Source: a virus. Taken from it: 54,874 nt of DNA. The position numbers and the translations under genes are program-made. The stretch covers positions 1 through 54,874 of the IMG/VR virus record IMGVR_UViG_3300008262_003739; one strand, given 5' to 3'. Every line of letters begins with the position of its first letter. Position 1 is the first letter of the stretch. Under the pieces are notes generated by a model that saw only the letters and a program-made list of their open reading frames with translations, was not told the DNA's origin and did no database searches. Shown here one piece after another: positions 1 to 7,529 of the stretch.

Positions 1-556
1 TTTTATAAGTTTCAAAGTTATAATCTCTTATAACACCATCACGAATACTGGTACAATTAGGTGGATCAAACTGATGTGTCCAAGTTCTTATTTGTATTGT
101 TAATAATGGATATTCAAAATTTTGTGAAACCCTTTCAACTTCAGACAATACTTCATTTTTCCATTTAATTTTACTAATTCCATTTTGAATTCTATTATAT
201 ACATTATCAGAAATAAGACTTCTATCATAAAACCAATCAATAGAATGGGTTGAAAATAAATGAGAAAGTGATTTATTTACAATATTAGGGTGATCTCCTA
301 ATACTTTTGCGTCGTTTATTAAATCGGGTTGTTCCGACTCTTCTGATTTTAGAATAAGAAGTCTTGCCGATATTACAGACTCCCCAAATTCATGGGGCCC
401 ATGACAAATCAAACTATCGTCTAAAATTTCTCTATAATCGGCATCAAAATGAAGGTCTAATCTTGGTAATATATTAGTCTCACCTATACTAATAGCGGTA
501 ACAAATGATTTTAATACATTACATAAACCGGATTTTATTTCTACTGTAAATTTCAT
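1..556 (-). CDS. Fucosyltransferase-like glycosyltransferase, C-terminus cut by window edge
   Basis: An open minus-strand frame starts at ATG 554-556 and runs off the left edge, so about 185 N-terminal residues are visible. It begins MKFTVEIKSGLCNVLKSFVT. The GLCNVLKSFV stretch resembles the glycine-Asn loop (GxGNRL) at the start of fucosyltransferase-like GT-B enzymes, and a later IQIRTWTH segment resembles their GDP-binding HxRxGD strand. The family call is by motif only and the catalytic C-terminal half is missing. It is the last visible gene of the minus-strand glycan cassette and follows a GT4-like gene by 8 bases. The nearby GDP-mannose dehydratase would fit a GDP-fucose or GDP-deoxyhexose donor (inference). 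Confidence 0.5.
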   Translation of the reverse strand, partial: MKFTVEIKSGLCNVLKSFVTAISIGETNILPRLDLHFDADYREILDDSLICHGPHEFGESVISARLLILKSEESEQPDLINDAKVLGDHPNIVNKSLSHLFSTHSIDWFYDRSLISDNVYNRIQNGISKIKWKNEVLSEVERVSQNFEYPLLTIQIRTWTHQFDPPNCTSIRDGVIRDYNFETYK

Positions 557-564
557 GTTATTTT

Positions 565-1488
565 TTATTTAACAAATTCGTTTATTAAATTAACCCATTT
601 TTCACGACAACGTTCTAAAGTATACTCTTTTGAATAATATTCACGAGGATTAAATAATTCTAAGTTATTTACAACATATCTTATTGTACTTGGGAAATCT
701 TCATCATTAGAGATTAACCCCCAAGATTTATCATCTTTTCTATCAAGATAACAACCCATAGGTCTGGCTACCATCGGTATCCCACATGCGCCTATTTCTA
801 TCCCTGCGAAATGACCCTCTTCATTACCTGAAGTACAAATAGCGCAAACTGATGAATTAATTAAAAGTCTAACAGTGTCCCTATCAACCTTATTAAATAT
901 TCTTACTCTACTCCTACTATGTTGTGGAATGACGTTAATGTTGGTATCGTCTTTCATTACCAAACAAAAATTAAAATCAGTCATAGTTTCAATTAAATTT
1001 AAAACCCTATGAAAACCTTTTTTTTCGTGAGAAGAATCACCAATAAAAATAATTGAATTAGGTAAAACCTCAGGATGTCTTTCAGAAATAGGTTTAAAAA
1101 AATTAAAATCAGAAGATTGTTCAATTACTCTTACATTTTTTGGATTAATTCTATCTTTATACAGATTATGGGTTTCTTTAGATGCAAAAACAACACATGT
1201 TGAAGTGTTTATAACTTCAGTTTGCATTGGGTTATTACTCGTGTCTTGAATCAAACAAAAAGTAGGGACATCAATATTTAGTTTACGGAAATAACTACCA
1301 TTTCTAATTATGTAGTCCGGTCGACCATCAAGAGATTCTATTTTTTCAGCCAATACGGAATAATCCGTGTAACCGTTACATTTATCTTCTAAATTTGGGA
1401 ACCAATCTAATAAATCGTGCCAAAATGTTCTTGTATTTGGGATACATGTTAAAGTATCGTTTACTAACCATCCTTTTTTATTACTCAT
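565..1488 (-). CDS. GT-B fold glycosyltransferase (GT4-like)
   Basis: This 307-residue protein looks like a group 1 glycosyltransferase that moves a sugar from a nucleotide donor to a cytosolic glycan or protein acceptor. The C-terminal half carries the GT4 features: a GDSSHEKKGFHRVL donor-domain loop near residue 150, and an EEGHFAGIEIGACGIPMVA stretch near residue 223, where GT4 enzymes have their E-x7-E donor-binding motif. The protein is shorter than typical GT4 enzymes (350-400), mainly at the N-terminus. It starts at ATG 1488 after an A/T-rich leader with no Shine-Dalgarno. It lies between gmd and the fucosyltransferase-like gene in one minus-strand run. Acceptor and sugar are unknown. 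Confidence 0.75.
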   Translation of the reverse strand: MSNKKGWLVNDTLTCIPNTRTFWHDLLDWFPNLEDKCNGYTDYSVLAEKIESLDGRPDYIIRNGSYFRKLNIDVPTFCLIQDTSNNPMQTEVINTSTCVVFASKETHNLYKDRINPKNVRVIEQSSDFNFFKPISERHPEVLPNSIIFIGDSSHEKKGFHRVLNLIETMTDFNFCLVMKDDTNINVIPQHSRSRVRIFNKVDRDTVRLLINSSVCAICTSGNEEGHFAGIEIGACGIPMVARPMGCYLDRKDDKSWGLISNDEDFPSTIRYVVNNLELFNPREYYSKEYTLERCREKWVNLINEFVK

Positions 1489-1500
1489 AATTTATTTTTT

Positions 1501-2490
1501 TTAAATATTTTTTTTATTATAAACACTCATCCAATGTTCTACCATTTCATCCATTAACATTTCAAAAGTATAATCAGGTTTCCATCCTAATGTTTTTCTT
1601 ATTTTAGTTGAATCTCCTTTTAGATACTTTAATTCTTCAGGTCTTACAAATTTTGGATTTTGTATTACATGGTCTTTATAATCTAATCCTAATTTTGTAA
1701 AAACGTAATCAACCATTTCACGAACTGAATGTGTTTGCATTGTTGAAACTACAAAATCTTCAGGAGTATCATGATTAATCATCATATGCATTGCTCTAAC
1801 GTAATCTTTAGAATGTCCCCAATCTCTGTACGAATCCATATTACCTAATTCTAATTTATCTTGTAACCCTAATTTAATTTTAACTGCCGCTTTAACCACT
1901 TTGTTAGTTACAAAATTAGATCCTCTTCTGGGTGATTCATGATTAAATAATATACCATTAACTGCATGTAAATTATATGAATTTCTATAATTTCTAACAA
2001 TATTATAACCAAATACTTTTGAACATCCATAAGGTGAAACAGGGTTCATTGGGGTTGACTCCCTTTGGTACCCGTCCTCATCCACTGAATTACCAAACAT
2101 TTCAGATGAACTGGCTTGATAAAACTTGGCCGATGGGCATGATCTCCTATAAGCTTCTAATATGTTTAAAACGCCAATTGAGTTTGTTTGGACTGTGAAT
2201 TGTGGGATATCGAAACTAATTCTAACATGTGATTGTGCGGCTATATTATAAATTTCATCCGGTTGTATTTCATCTAATAAACGCTCTAATCCTCCTTGAT
2301 CCAATAAGTCGCCATAATATATATTCAAATTATTTTTAACATGATCTAATCTTGTTTGTTGATTTTCAGCAACTGAATTTCTACGAATAATACCATGAAC
2401 TTCATAACCTAATTCTAACAGATATTCCGCCAAATAAGATCCATCTTGGCCGTTAATTCCTGTAATAAATGCTTTTTTTTGTTTGCTCAT
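1501..2490 (-). CDS. gmd: GDP-mannose 4,6-dehydratase
   Basis: This 329-residue short-chain dehydrogenase converts GDP-D-mannose to GDP-4-keto-6-deoxymannose, the branch point to GDP-fucose, GDP-rhamnose and GDP-perosamine. The NADP-binding loop GINGQDGSYLAE is at residues 11-22. The catalytic set known from E. coli GMD is present: the S/E pair in QASSSEMFG (residues 125-133) and Y154-x3-K158 in SPYGCSK. The substrate-binding segment FNHESPRRGSNFVT is also typical. It is slightly shorter than bacterial GMD (about 345-370). The next gene downstream is a DegT-type aminotransferase, which points to perosamine synthesis rather than only fucose. No GDP-fucose synthase is visible in the window. Confidence 0.95.
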   Translation of the reverse strand: MSKQKKAFITGINGQDGSYLAEYLLELGYEVHGIIRRNSVAENQQTRLDHVKNNLNIYYGDLLDQGGLERLLDEIQPDEIYNIAAQSHVRISFDIPQFTVQTNSIGVLNILEAYRRSCPSAKFYQASSSEMFGNSVDEDGYQRESTPMNPVSPYGCSKVFGYNIVRNYRNSYNLHAVNGILFNHESPRRGSNFVTNKVVKAAVKIKLGLQDKLELGNMDSYRDWGHSKDYVRAMHMMINHDTPEDFVVSTMQTHSVREMVDYVFTKLGLDYKDHVIQNPKFVRPEELKYLKGDSTKIRKTLGWKPDYTFEMLMDEMVEHWMSVYNKKNI

Positions 2491-2507
2491 ATTTTTTATT
2501 TGTTTTA

Positions 2508-3227
2508 TTATCTTGTTTGTGTATAAGGATCAATTTTATTTATTTCACAATATTCAAAATGATCATATTCATTAATTTTTCTTCTTCTAATAATATTAGG
2601 ATCTTTTGTTGATTCGTAAATATATACGTTATTTTCTTCTTTTTTAAAAATTTTCATTTGAGTTAAATCAGGCCAATCATTAACAACCCATTTTCTTGGT
2701 TGTGTTTGAATTGATATTGGTAATTTTTCTAAACCTAATTTAGCAGTTTCTGGTGTCATATAATAATGATACCCAATACAATCTATGTCCTGTTCTCTCC
2801 ATGGGATATTAGGTAATCTACCATCGTATGACATCTTTTTTAATGTTAATGCATCTTCTTCGTTATCTAATAATATTACCCCACCTCTACCTAAACTTAA
2901 ATGTTTTTGGTATTGAAAGGATATACACATCATAGTTTTTGGTATATAACTTTTTTCTTTCCATAAAACTGCAGCATCAACAACATTGTTTGTTAAATAA
3001 TAATAGTCAGACCAAACCTCATCGGACCATTCTAAATCAATCTTTAACTTTTTAGATAAAAATGGAATCGAGATATAGGTGTGTTTTGGTACTTTTATTT
3101 TTTTTGCTCCTGTTAATCTTAAACACAACTCAACACCGTGAGTACAACTATCAACAGCCACCGCATAAGGTGAATTGAAGAATTCTGATATTTTATTCTC
3201 AAATTCAGTTACCATATTAAAATTCAT
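2508..3227 (-). CDS. Compact DegT/DnrJ/EryC1-type PLP sugar aminotransferase
   Basis: This 239-residue protein resembles fold-type I sugar aminotransferases. Lys108 in SFQYQKHLSLGRGG matches the Schiff-base lysine motif of the family. D84-A85-A86 corresponds to the PLP-pyridine aspartate region, and GYHYYMTPETAKLGLEKL is the usual GYxxRMtxxqAAlGxxQL segment. Family members are about 370 residues, so this one is shortened at both ends and lacks most of the C-terminal small domain. It sits directly upstream of gmd and overlaps the acyltransferase gene by 11 bases. The natural reaction would be 4-amination of GDP-4-keto-6-deoxymannose to GDP-perosamine (inference). Whether the compact form is active cannot be told from sequence. 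Confidence 0.75.
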   Translation of the reverse strand: MNFNMVTEFENKISEFFNSPYAVAVDSCTHGVELCLRLTGAKKIKVPKHTYISIPFLSKKLKIDLEWSDEVWSDYYYLTNNVVDAAVLWKEKSYIPKTMMCISFQYQKHLSLGRGGVILLDNEEDALTLKKMSYDGRLPNIPWREQDIDCIGYHYYMTPETAKLGLEKLPISIQTQPRKWVVNDWPDLTQMKIFKKEENNVYIYESTKDPNIIRRRKINEYDHFEYCEINKIDPYTQTR

Positions 3228-3738
3228 ATCCTAATTTTTTAGCGTTTTTTATAATTTTATTTCCATCTATTTTCTTTATGAGTACTGCTGGATTCCCTTT
3301 ATATACTCCCCATTCTTCTGTGTCCCCGATTAATAAACTTCCTGCTGTTAATAACACTCCCTTTCTTAAACGAGAACCAGGAAGAACGATAGAATTTGTA
3401 CCTACGTTTGAAAATTCCTCCATTATCACAGGCTCAATAATTTGCTTACCCTTTAATTCATTAGGGATAAGTGACCCAAATAAACCACTGTCATCAAATC
3501 TATCAGATCCACACACTATTCTAGCACCGGCCATAATATTATTAAACCCCCGACATTCAAAATAACCTTTTTCACCTCCTATAATCGTAACGTATGGACT
3601 TATATGGGTATACGGACCTATATTACAATTAACTGTGGCATAAACTCCTTTATCTACCGCCACATGATTTCCAAATTTAACACCCCTTTTAAATTCGGAT
3701 TCATCATGTATAATTATATCTCTTACTACATCATTCAT
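3217..3738 (-). CDS. Left-handed beta-helix (hexapeptide) acyltransferase
   Basis: This 173-residue protein has the short hydrophobic-x4 repeats of left-handed beta-helix acyltransferases, for example VDKGVYATVNCNIGPYTHIS near residue 28 and VGTNSIVLPGSRLRKGVLLT near 111, and the closing GNPAVLIKKI typical of sugar O- or N-acetyltransferases. It lacks an obvious N-terminal nucleotide-binding domain. Placement between a sugar aminotransferase and a cupin suggests N-acetylation of an amino sugar, such as the perosamine-type product of its neighbours (inference). It overlaps the aminotransferase by 11 bases and shares one base with the cupin gene, so translation is probably coupled. Confidence 0.8.
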   Translation of the reverse strand: MNDVVRDIIIHDESEFKRGVKFGNHVAVDKGVYATVNCNIGPYTHISPYVTIIGGEKGYFECRGFNNIMAGARIVCGSDRFDDSGLFGSLIPNELKGKQIIEPVIMEEFSNVGTNSIVLPGSRLRKGVLLTAGSLLIGDTEEWGVYKGNPAVLIKKIDGNKIIKNAKKLGYEF

Positions 3739-4148
3739 TATAGAAATGTTTTATCTAAAGACTGACCTTCATAAGGCCCCGTTTTATATTCATAAACCAA
3801 TGTATCATCTTCTTGGATTTCATAATTATGACCACCCTCCAAAGTAAATGACGAATCACCAGGATATAAAATTGGAGTGGCAATAATTTGGTCATTTGTG
3901 TCATATAATATACATTTAACACTTCCTTGAATTACTACCCAACTTTCTTGAGCAATTACATTTCGTGTTCGTTCTTTCCAAATATGTTTGTGTGGTCTAA
4001 ATGTCTTACCTTTTTCCATATTAAGCAATGCACATTGTATGAAATGATTTTCAGGCACCACTTCTATTCTACCAGGAGTTATATCTTCTTTTCTTACTAT
4101 TACGTGTAATAACTTTTTAGGGTCTACTTTACTATAAATTTTTTCCAT
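3738..4148 (-). CDS. Small cupin protein
   Basis: This 136-residue single-domain beta-barrel protein resembles the small cupins found in O-antigen clusters (WbuC-like or FdtA-like). The first cupin motif is suggested by RPHKHIWKERTRN, followed by ESWVVIQGSVKCILYD, where cupins carry their HxH...E...G pattern. The second is suggested by YPGDSSFTLEGGHNYEI. Possible roles are sugar isomerisation or metal-dependent sugar modification, and the exact reaction is not known for most of these proteins. It is flanked by sugar-modifying genes and has a 1-base overlap with the acyltransferase and a 5-base gap to the next glycosyltransferase. Confidence 0.7.
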   Translation of the reverse strand: MEKIYSKVDPKKLLHVIVRKEDITPGRIEVVPENHFIQCALLNMEKGKTFRPHKHIWKERTRNVIAQESWVVIQGSVKCILYDTNDQIIATPILYPGDSSFTLEGGHNYEIQEDDTLVYEYKTGPYEGQSLDKTFL

Positions 4149-4153
4149 ATTTT

Positions 4154-4882
4154 TTATTCGTCTTTTTCACCTTCTTGTATGTGATATACTAATGAATTAA
4201 ATACCGTTATGTGTTTCATATTGTATTCTTTTTCTAATTTTTTAAAATACCAATCATCTCCCGATTGTATAAACCCATTTAATGTTCCTACACCATCCGA
4301 ATAGATATTACCTTCAGGATACATACCACTTTCAATAAATCGTTCTGTGTTAAAAATACATGGCATAAATAAACCACCATTATGTGTTTCGTCTATTTTA
4401 TTTTCTTTAACAAAATTATCCCATAATTGATAATTTATTTCTTTTGGTTTTCTCCCGCAATTATAGCTAATACCGTGTGTTCCACTTAACATTTTCCCAC
4501 TTTCTACTAATCTTGAACATGGAATATTAACTCCATCGTGATGTTTTAATAGATTTTTTAACCAATCATCACTAAAAACCATATCAGAATTTACAAAACA
4601 TATGTTATCCGATTTACTAGTTTTACCAGCATAATTCCAACAACGATATACCCTATTTAAATAATAGTCATTTGGTTTTGGGTCATTGTATATGGTATAA
4701 GGAATATTTAAACTTTTAAGTTTTGAAATAACTTCAGGAGTGGCGTCGTTAGCCACCACCCTAATTGATACATCCCAACCATCTATCTTACAATTATCAC
4801 TCATAAGTTCTTTGTGTATTAGATCTAAATAATCACAGGACTTAAAAATTAGAGAAATGATTTCTATATTATTTTTTTTCAT
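4154..4882 (-). CDS. GT-A fold glycosyltransferase (GT2-like)
   Basis: This 242-residue protein has the layout of a family 2 glycosyltransferase. The N-terminal strand IEIISLIFKSCDY is followed by a nucleotide-binding region, and NICFVNSDMVFSDDWL near residue 90 carries the metal-binding D-x-D-type site (NSD) followed by the usual D-D-W-L. The later GDDWYFKKLEKEYNMK resembles the catalytic E/D-D-x-D-W region of GT2 enzymes. No membrane segment is seen, so it is probably cytoplasmic. It is the first of three consecutive GT-A enzymes here. Donor and acceptor are unknown. Confidence 0.7.
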   Translation of the reverse strand: MKKNNIEIISLIFKSCDYLDLIHKELMSDNCKIDGWDVSIRVVANDATPEVISKLKSLNIPYTIYNDPKPNDYYLNRVYRCWNYAGKTSKSDNICFVNSDMVFSDDWLKNLLKHHDGVNIPCSRLVESGKMLSGTHGISYNCGRKPKEINYQLWDNFVKENKIDETHNGGLFMPCIFNTERFIESGMYPEGNIYSDGVGTLNGFIQSGDDWYFKKLEKEYNMKHITVFNSLVYHIQEGEKDE

Positions 4883-4883
4883 T

Positions 4884-5669
4884 TTAATTGTTTTGTTTTT
4901 TATTGTATATGTCTCTTATTTTTTCAAATTCTATTGGGTTTTTGTTATTTGTAACCTCAAACCATTTCGGCAAAGTATCGGACGGAAGTAATTCAGTTTG
5001 CAAACCATCCTCATTTAACAATCTTTCAAGTGCCCAACCATTCTGACCATTAGATTTGTATGTATCATATCTAGTTATTATTTGATAGTCAGTGGCAAAC
5101 CCTCTATGTATTACACTATAATTTGTTCTAACTGCCGATGTAAGACCATCGGGATACTGTTTTTGGTGTAACCCTGGTTGACTTGGGAATGATAAGTTAC
5201 CCGTGTTTCTCCAAAGAGCAACTAAATTTCCATGTAGGGAGTGGTATTGGTCATCAATCCTATAGTGTATATCACTTCTCCAAAGATTGTAATGTCCAAA
5301 AATTAATGCATCTGTTTTTTCAAAACTACCTTGTCTACATAGGTCTTTAAAAAGTTTACCATCGTTTTCTAATAAACGACCATCTAATAGTGAATCCCCA
5401 TCTAACCATAAAATCCAATCAGTGTCTGGATGTTCTTTTAATAGTTTAGTTAATAATTCATTTTTACATGCAATTTCTTTTGAAAATTTGTTTTCATTAG
5501 ATTCTATAACGGATACGTTATCAAATTTTTTATAATATTCTTGGCTACCGTCAGTGGAATTTTGGTCAAATATGTAAATGTAGTCACACACTGACATACA
5601 CCTAAACCAATTTTCTAAATTACCTTTTTCTAATTCATTTCTTAATTGTGCAAAACCAACTATTTTCAT
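4884..5669 (-). CDS. GT-A fold glycosyltransferase (GT2/GT92-like)
   Basis: This 261-residue protein begins MKIVGFAQLRNELEKGNLEN and has YIFDQNSTDGSQEY near residue 33, matching the D-x-S-T-D-G-S/T loop of glycosyltransferases that take a nucleotide sugar. DWILWLDGDSLLDGR near residue 85 holds the metal-binding D-x-D. The reading frame is complete and starts 1 base after the stop of the next enzyme upstream. The N-terminal pattern 'vaxxrNExxxlexWlxh' is like GT92 and related proteins. It probably acts in series with its neighbours on one glycan (inference). Confidence 0.7.
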   Translation of the reverse strand: MKIVGFAQLRNELEKGNLENWFRCMSVCDYIYIFDQNSTDGSQEYYKKFDNVSVIESNENKFSKEIACKNELLTKLLKEHPDTDWILWLDGDSLLDGRLLENDGKLFKDLCRQGSFEKTDALIFGHYNLWRSDIHYRIDDQYHSLHGNLVALWRNTGNLSFPSQPGLHQKQYPDGLTSAVRTNYSVIHRGFATDYQIITRYDTYKSNGQNGWALERLLNEDGLQTELLPSDTLPKWFEVTNNKNPIEFEKIRDIYNKKQNN

Positions 5670-5670
5670 A

Positions 5671-6471
5671 TTAATTTTTTATTTTGTGTGTTTTATTTTT
5701 TTTAGTAATGTTATTAAAAAGATGTTGATTTCTGTACACTTTATTCATTAATGCTGCATCTTTAACTAAATTTGTGTAATGCCATTGGTGGATTGATATT
5801 GGTTCATTAACAATTTCTAAATTTAATCCCATAAGACGTATTCTAAACAATAATTCATCATCATCAAATGCGTGTCCTTCCGCATATCTTTCATCAAATC
5901 CCCCTAAATCATCCATATTTTTCTTTGTCATAGCGGATACAAAATGATAATAACTTGGTCTACAAAAAGAATGATTATACCAAGCCTCTTCACCTTCTTG
6001 GGTGAATCCTATCATTTTAAAATCACCTATCACTTCTTTTATTTTTTCATTAATTTCGCCGTTTTCTAAATCTAATTTTGAAATATTATCAGTCTTAATT
6101 TGATTTATCGCATATGTTGAAAATGTAAGGTAATTATTATCGGTAATGTTTTCTTTTACGTATTTAAGAATATCCCCTAAATGTAAACATTCAGGATTCT
6201 GTAAAATTATAATATCGCCTGTTGCCTCCTTTATACCGATATTAAAAGGAACACATGGATTATGATACCATTTATCTTTTTTTTCTAATCTAATGACTTT
6301 TAAAAAATGGAATTGACTTTGTAGGTCGTCAATTCTTTCATTATCGTCAGAACAATCATCAACAACAATAAACTCGGTATTGGTAATCTCGGATGATTTT
6401 TTAATAGTGTTTAAAGTGTTGATTAATTGTGATTTTCTATTGTGATATGCACTTACTATTGATAATTTCAT
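5671..6471 (-). CDS. Family 2 glycosyltransferase
   Basis: This 266-residue protein is a clear GT-A enzyme. The opening MKLSIVSAYHNRKSQLINTL and EFIVVDDCSDDNERI near residue 33 form the nucleotide-binding part. IIILQNPECLHLGDIL near residue 87 is where the metal site usually sits, here QNPE rather than DxD, as in some GT2 enzymes with a C-terminal galactosyltransferase-type domain. GGFDERYAEGHAFDDDELLFR near residue 192 is the conserved acceptor/catalytic segment of that second domain. The stop overlaps nothing downstream, and the 5' end overlaps the epimerase gene by 4 bases. Confidence 0.8.
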   Translation of the reverse strand: MKLSIVSAYHNRKSQLINTLNTIKKSSEITNTEFIVVDDCSDDNERIDDLQSQFHFLKVIRLEKKDKWYHNPCVPFNIGIKEATGDIIILQNPECLHLGDILKYVKENITDNNYLTFSTYAINQIKTDNISKLDLENGEINEKIKEVIGDFKMIGFTQEGEEAWYNHSFCRPSYYHFVSAMTKKNMDDLGGFDERYAEGHAFDDDELLFRIRLMGLNLEIVNEPISIHQWHYTNLVKDAALMNKVYRNQHLFNNITKKNKTHKIKN

Positions 6472-7529
6472 AACAAATTTTTTAAGATTTCAATAATTTT
6501 ATTTGATGTTGTACCGTCACCTAACCAATCTGTATTTATTTCTTTTTCTGATTCAAACCATAATAAAGAATCTGACCAAGTCTTATTGTTTTCTGAATTA
6601 ACATCAATCATATAAGAACAATTATTTTCAACCGATTCAGGTCTTTCTGTATAATCTCTAGGTACAATAACCGGAACACCTAAAAGACAAGGTTCTTCTT
6701 GTGCCGTACCAGAATCAGATATAATAAATTTACAGGAATTAATTTTTTTCAAATAATTTTTAAATGATAATAAATCTATTTTTTTAATTATACCTAAATC
6801 CAAATTATTATTTTCAATTTCTTTAAGTGTTCTACCAAACCCCAACATTTCAACTTCACAATTATATTTTTCGGCCACTAAATTTGAGTAATTTAAAATA
6901 TTTTGTAGTCTTTCTTTGTATTTAAAGTTTTCTGGTCTATGAACATCTAAAAGTATTAAATTCTTTTTTTCTTCTTTTTCAAATGTTGTCTCTTTAACCA
7001 CCTCAACAATAGTGTTCCCCACTACAAAAATACTTTCTGAAGGTATGTTTTCTTTTAATGCTTTTTGTCTGTAATTTTCGTGGTAAACAAAAAGATAATC
7101 ACTACAATGATCACATAATGTTCTATTTATTTCCTCAAGCATTCTCTTATCGTAAGACCTCATTCCAGCTTCAATATGTGCAATTTTATATCCTTCTTTT
7201 TTTAAAACTGTTGAGGCAATAACGGAATTAGAATCACCTAAAAAAATAATTAAATCAGGGTTTAAGTTATTTTTTCTGATTAATTCAATAAGTTTTATTT
7301 GTAATTCACTTGTTTGATGAAAATGTTCTTTGTTTGACCCCCCGATACCTAAATTATAATCTGGTTTTCTTATTTCAAGTTCATTAAAAAAAACATCAGA
7401 TAAAAGATTATCAAAATGTTGTCCTGTGTGTATAAGTATATGGTTAAAATTGGTGTCTAATTTTTTAAAGATACTAGACATTCTTATAAAATCAGGCCTA
7501 ATACCGGATACGGTAATTATTGTTTTCAT
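6468..7529 (-). CDS. wecB: UDP-N-acetylglucosamine 2-epimerase (non-hydrolysing)
   Basis: This 353-residue enzyme interconverts UDP-GlcNAc and UDP-ManNAc. The GIRPDFI start loop (residues 9-15) corresponds to GTRPE of WecB. LGDSNSVIAS (98-106) holds the conserved aspartate D99, and HIEAGMRS (118-125) and EEINR (132-136) hold the catalytic-site glutamates. LDVHRPENF (194-202) replaces THRxEN, and SDSGTAQEEPCLLGVPVIVPR and TERPE near the end bind UDP. All key residues known from E. coli WecB have counterparts. It overlaps the neighbouring glycosyltransferases by 4 and 1 bases. The product would feed ManNAc or ManNAcA residues into the glycan made by this cluster. Confidence 0.95.
   Translation of the reverse strand: MKTIITVSGIRPDFIRMSSIFKKLDTNFNHILIHTGQHFDNLLSDVFFNELEIRKPDYNLGIGGSNKEHFHQTSELQIKLIELIRKNNLNPDLIIFLGDSNSVIASTVLKKEGYKIAHIEAGMRSYDKRMLEEINRTLCDHCSDYLFVYHENYRQKALKENIPSESIFVVGNTIVEVVKETTFEKEEKKNLILLDVHRPENFKYKERLQNILNYSNLVAEKYNCEVEMLGFGRTLKEIENNNLDLGIIKKIDLLSFKNYLKKINSCKFIISDSGTAQEEPCLLGVPVIVPRDYTERPESVENNCSYMIDVNSENNKTWSDSLLWFESEKEINTDWLGDGTTSNKIIEILKNLL

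Noticed and set aside
3278-3565. Plus-strand frame opposite the acyltransferase
   Set aside because: The minus strand has clear hexapeptide repeats; this frame has no recognisable pattern or leader.
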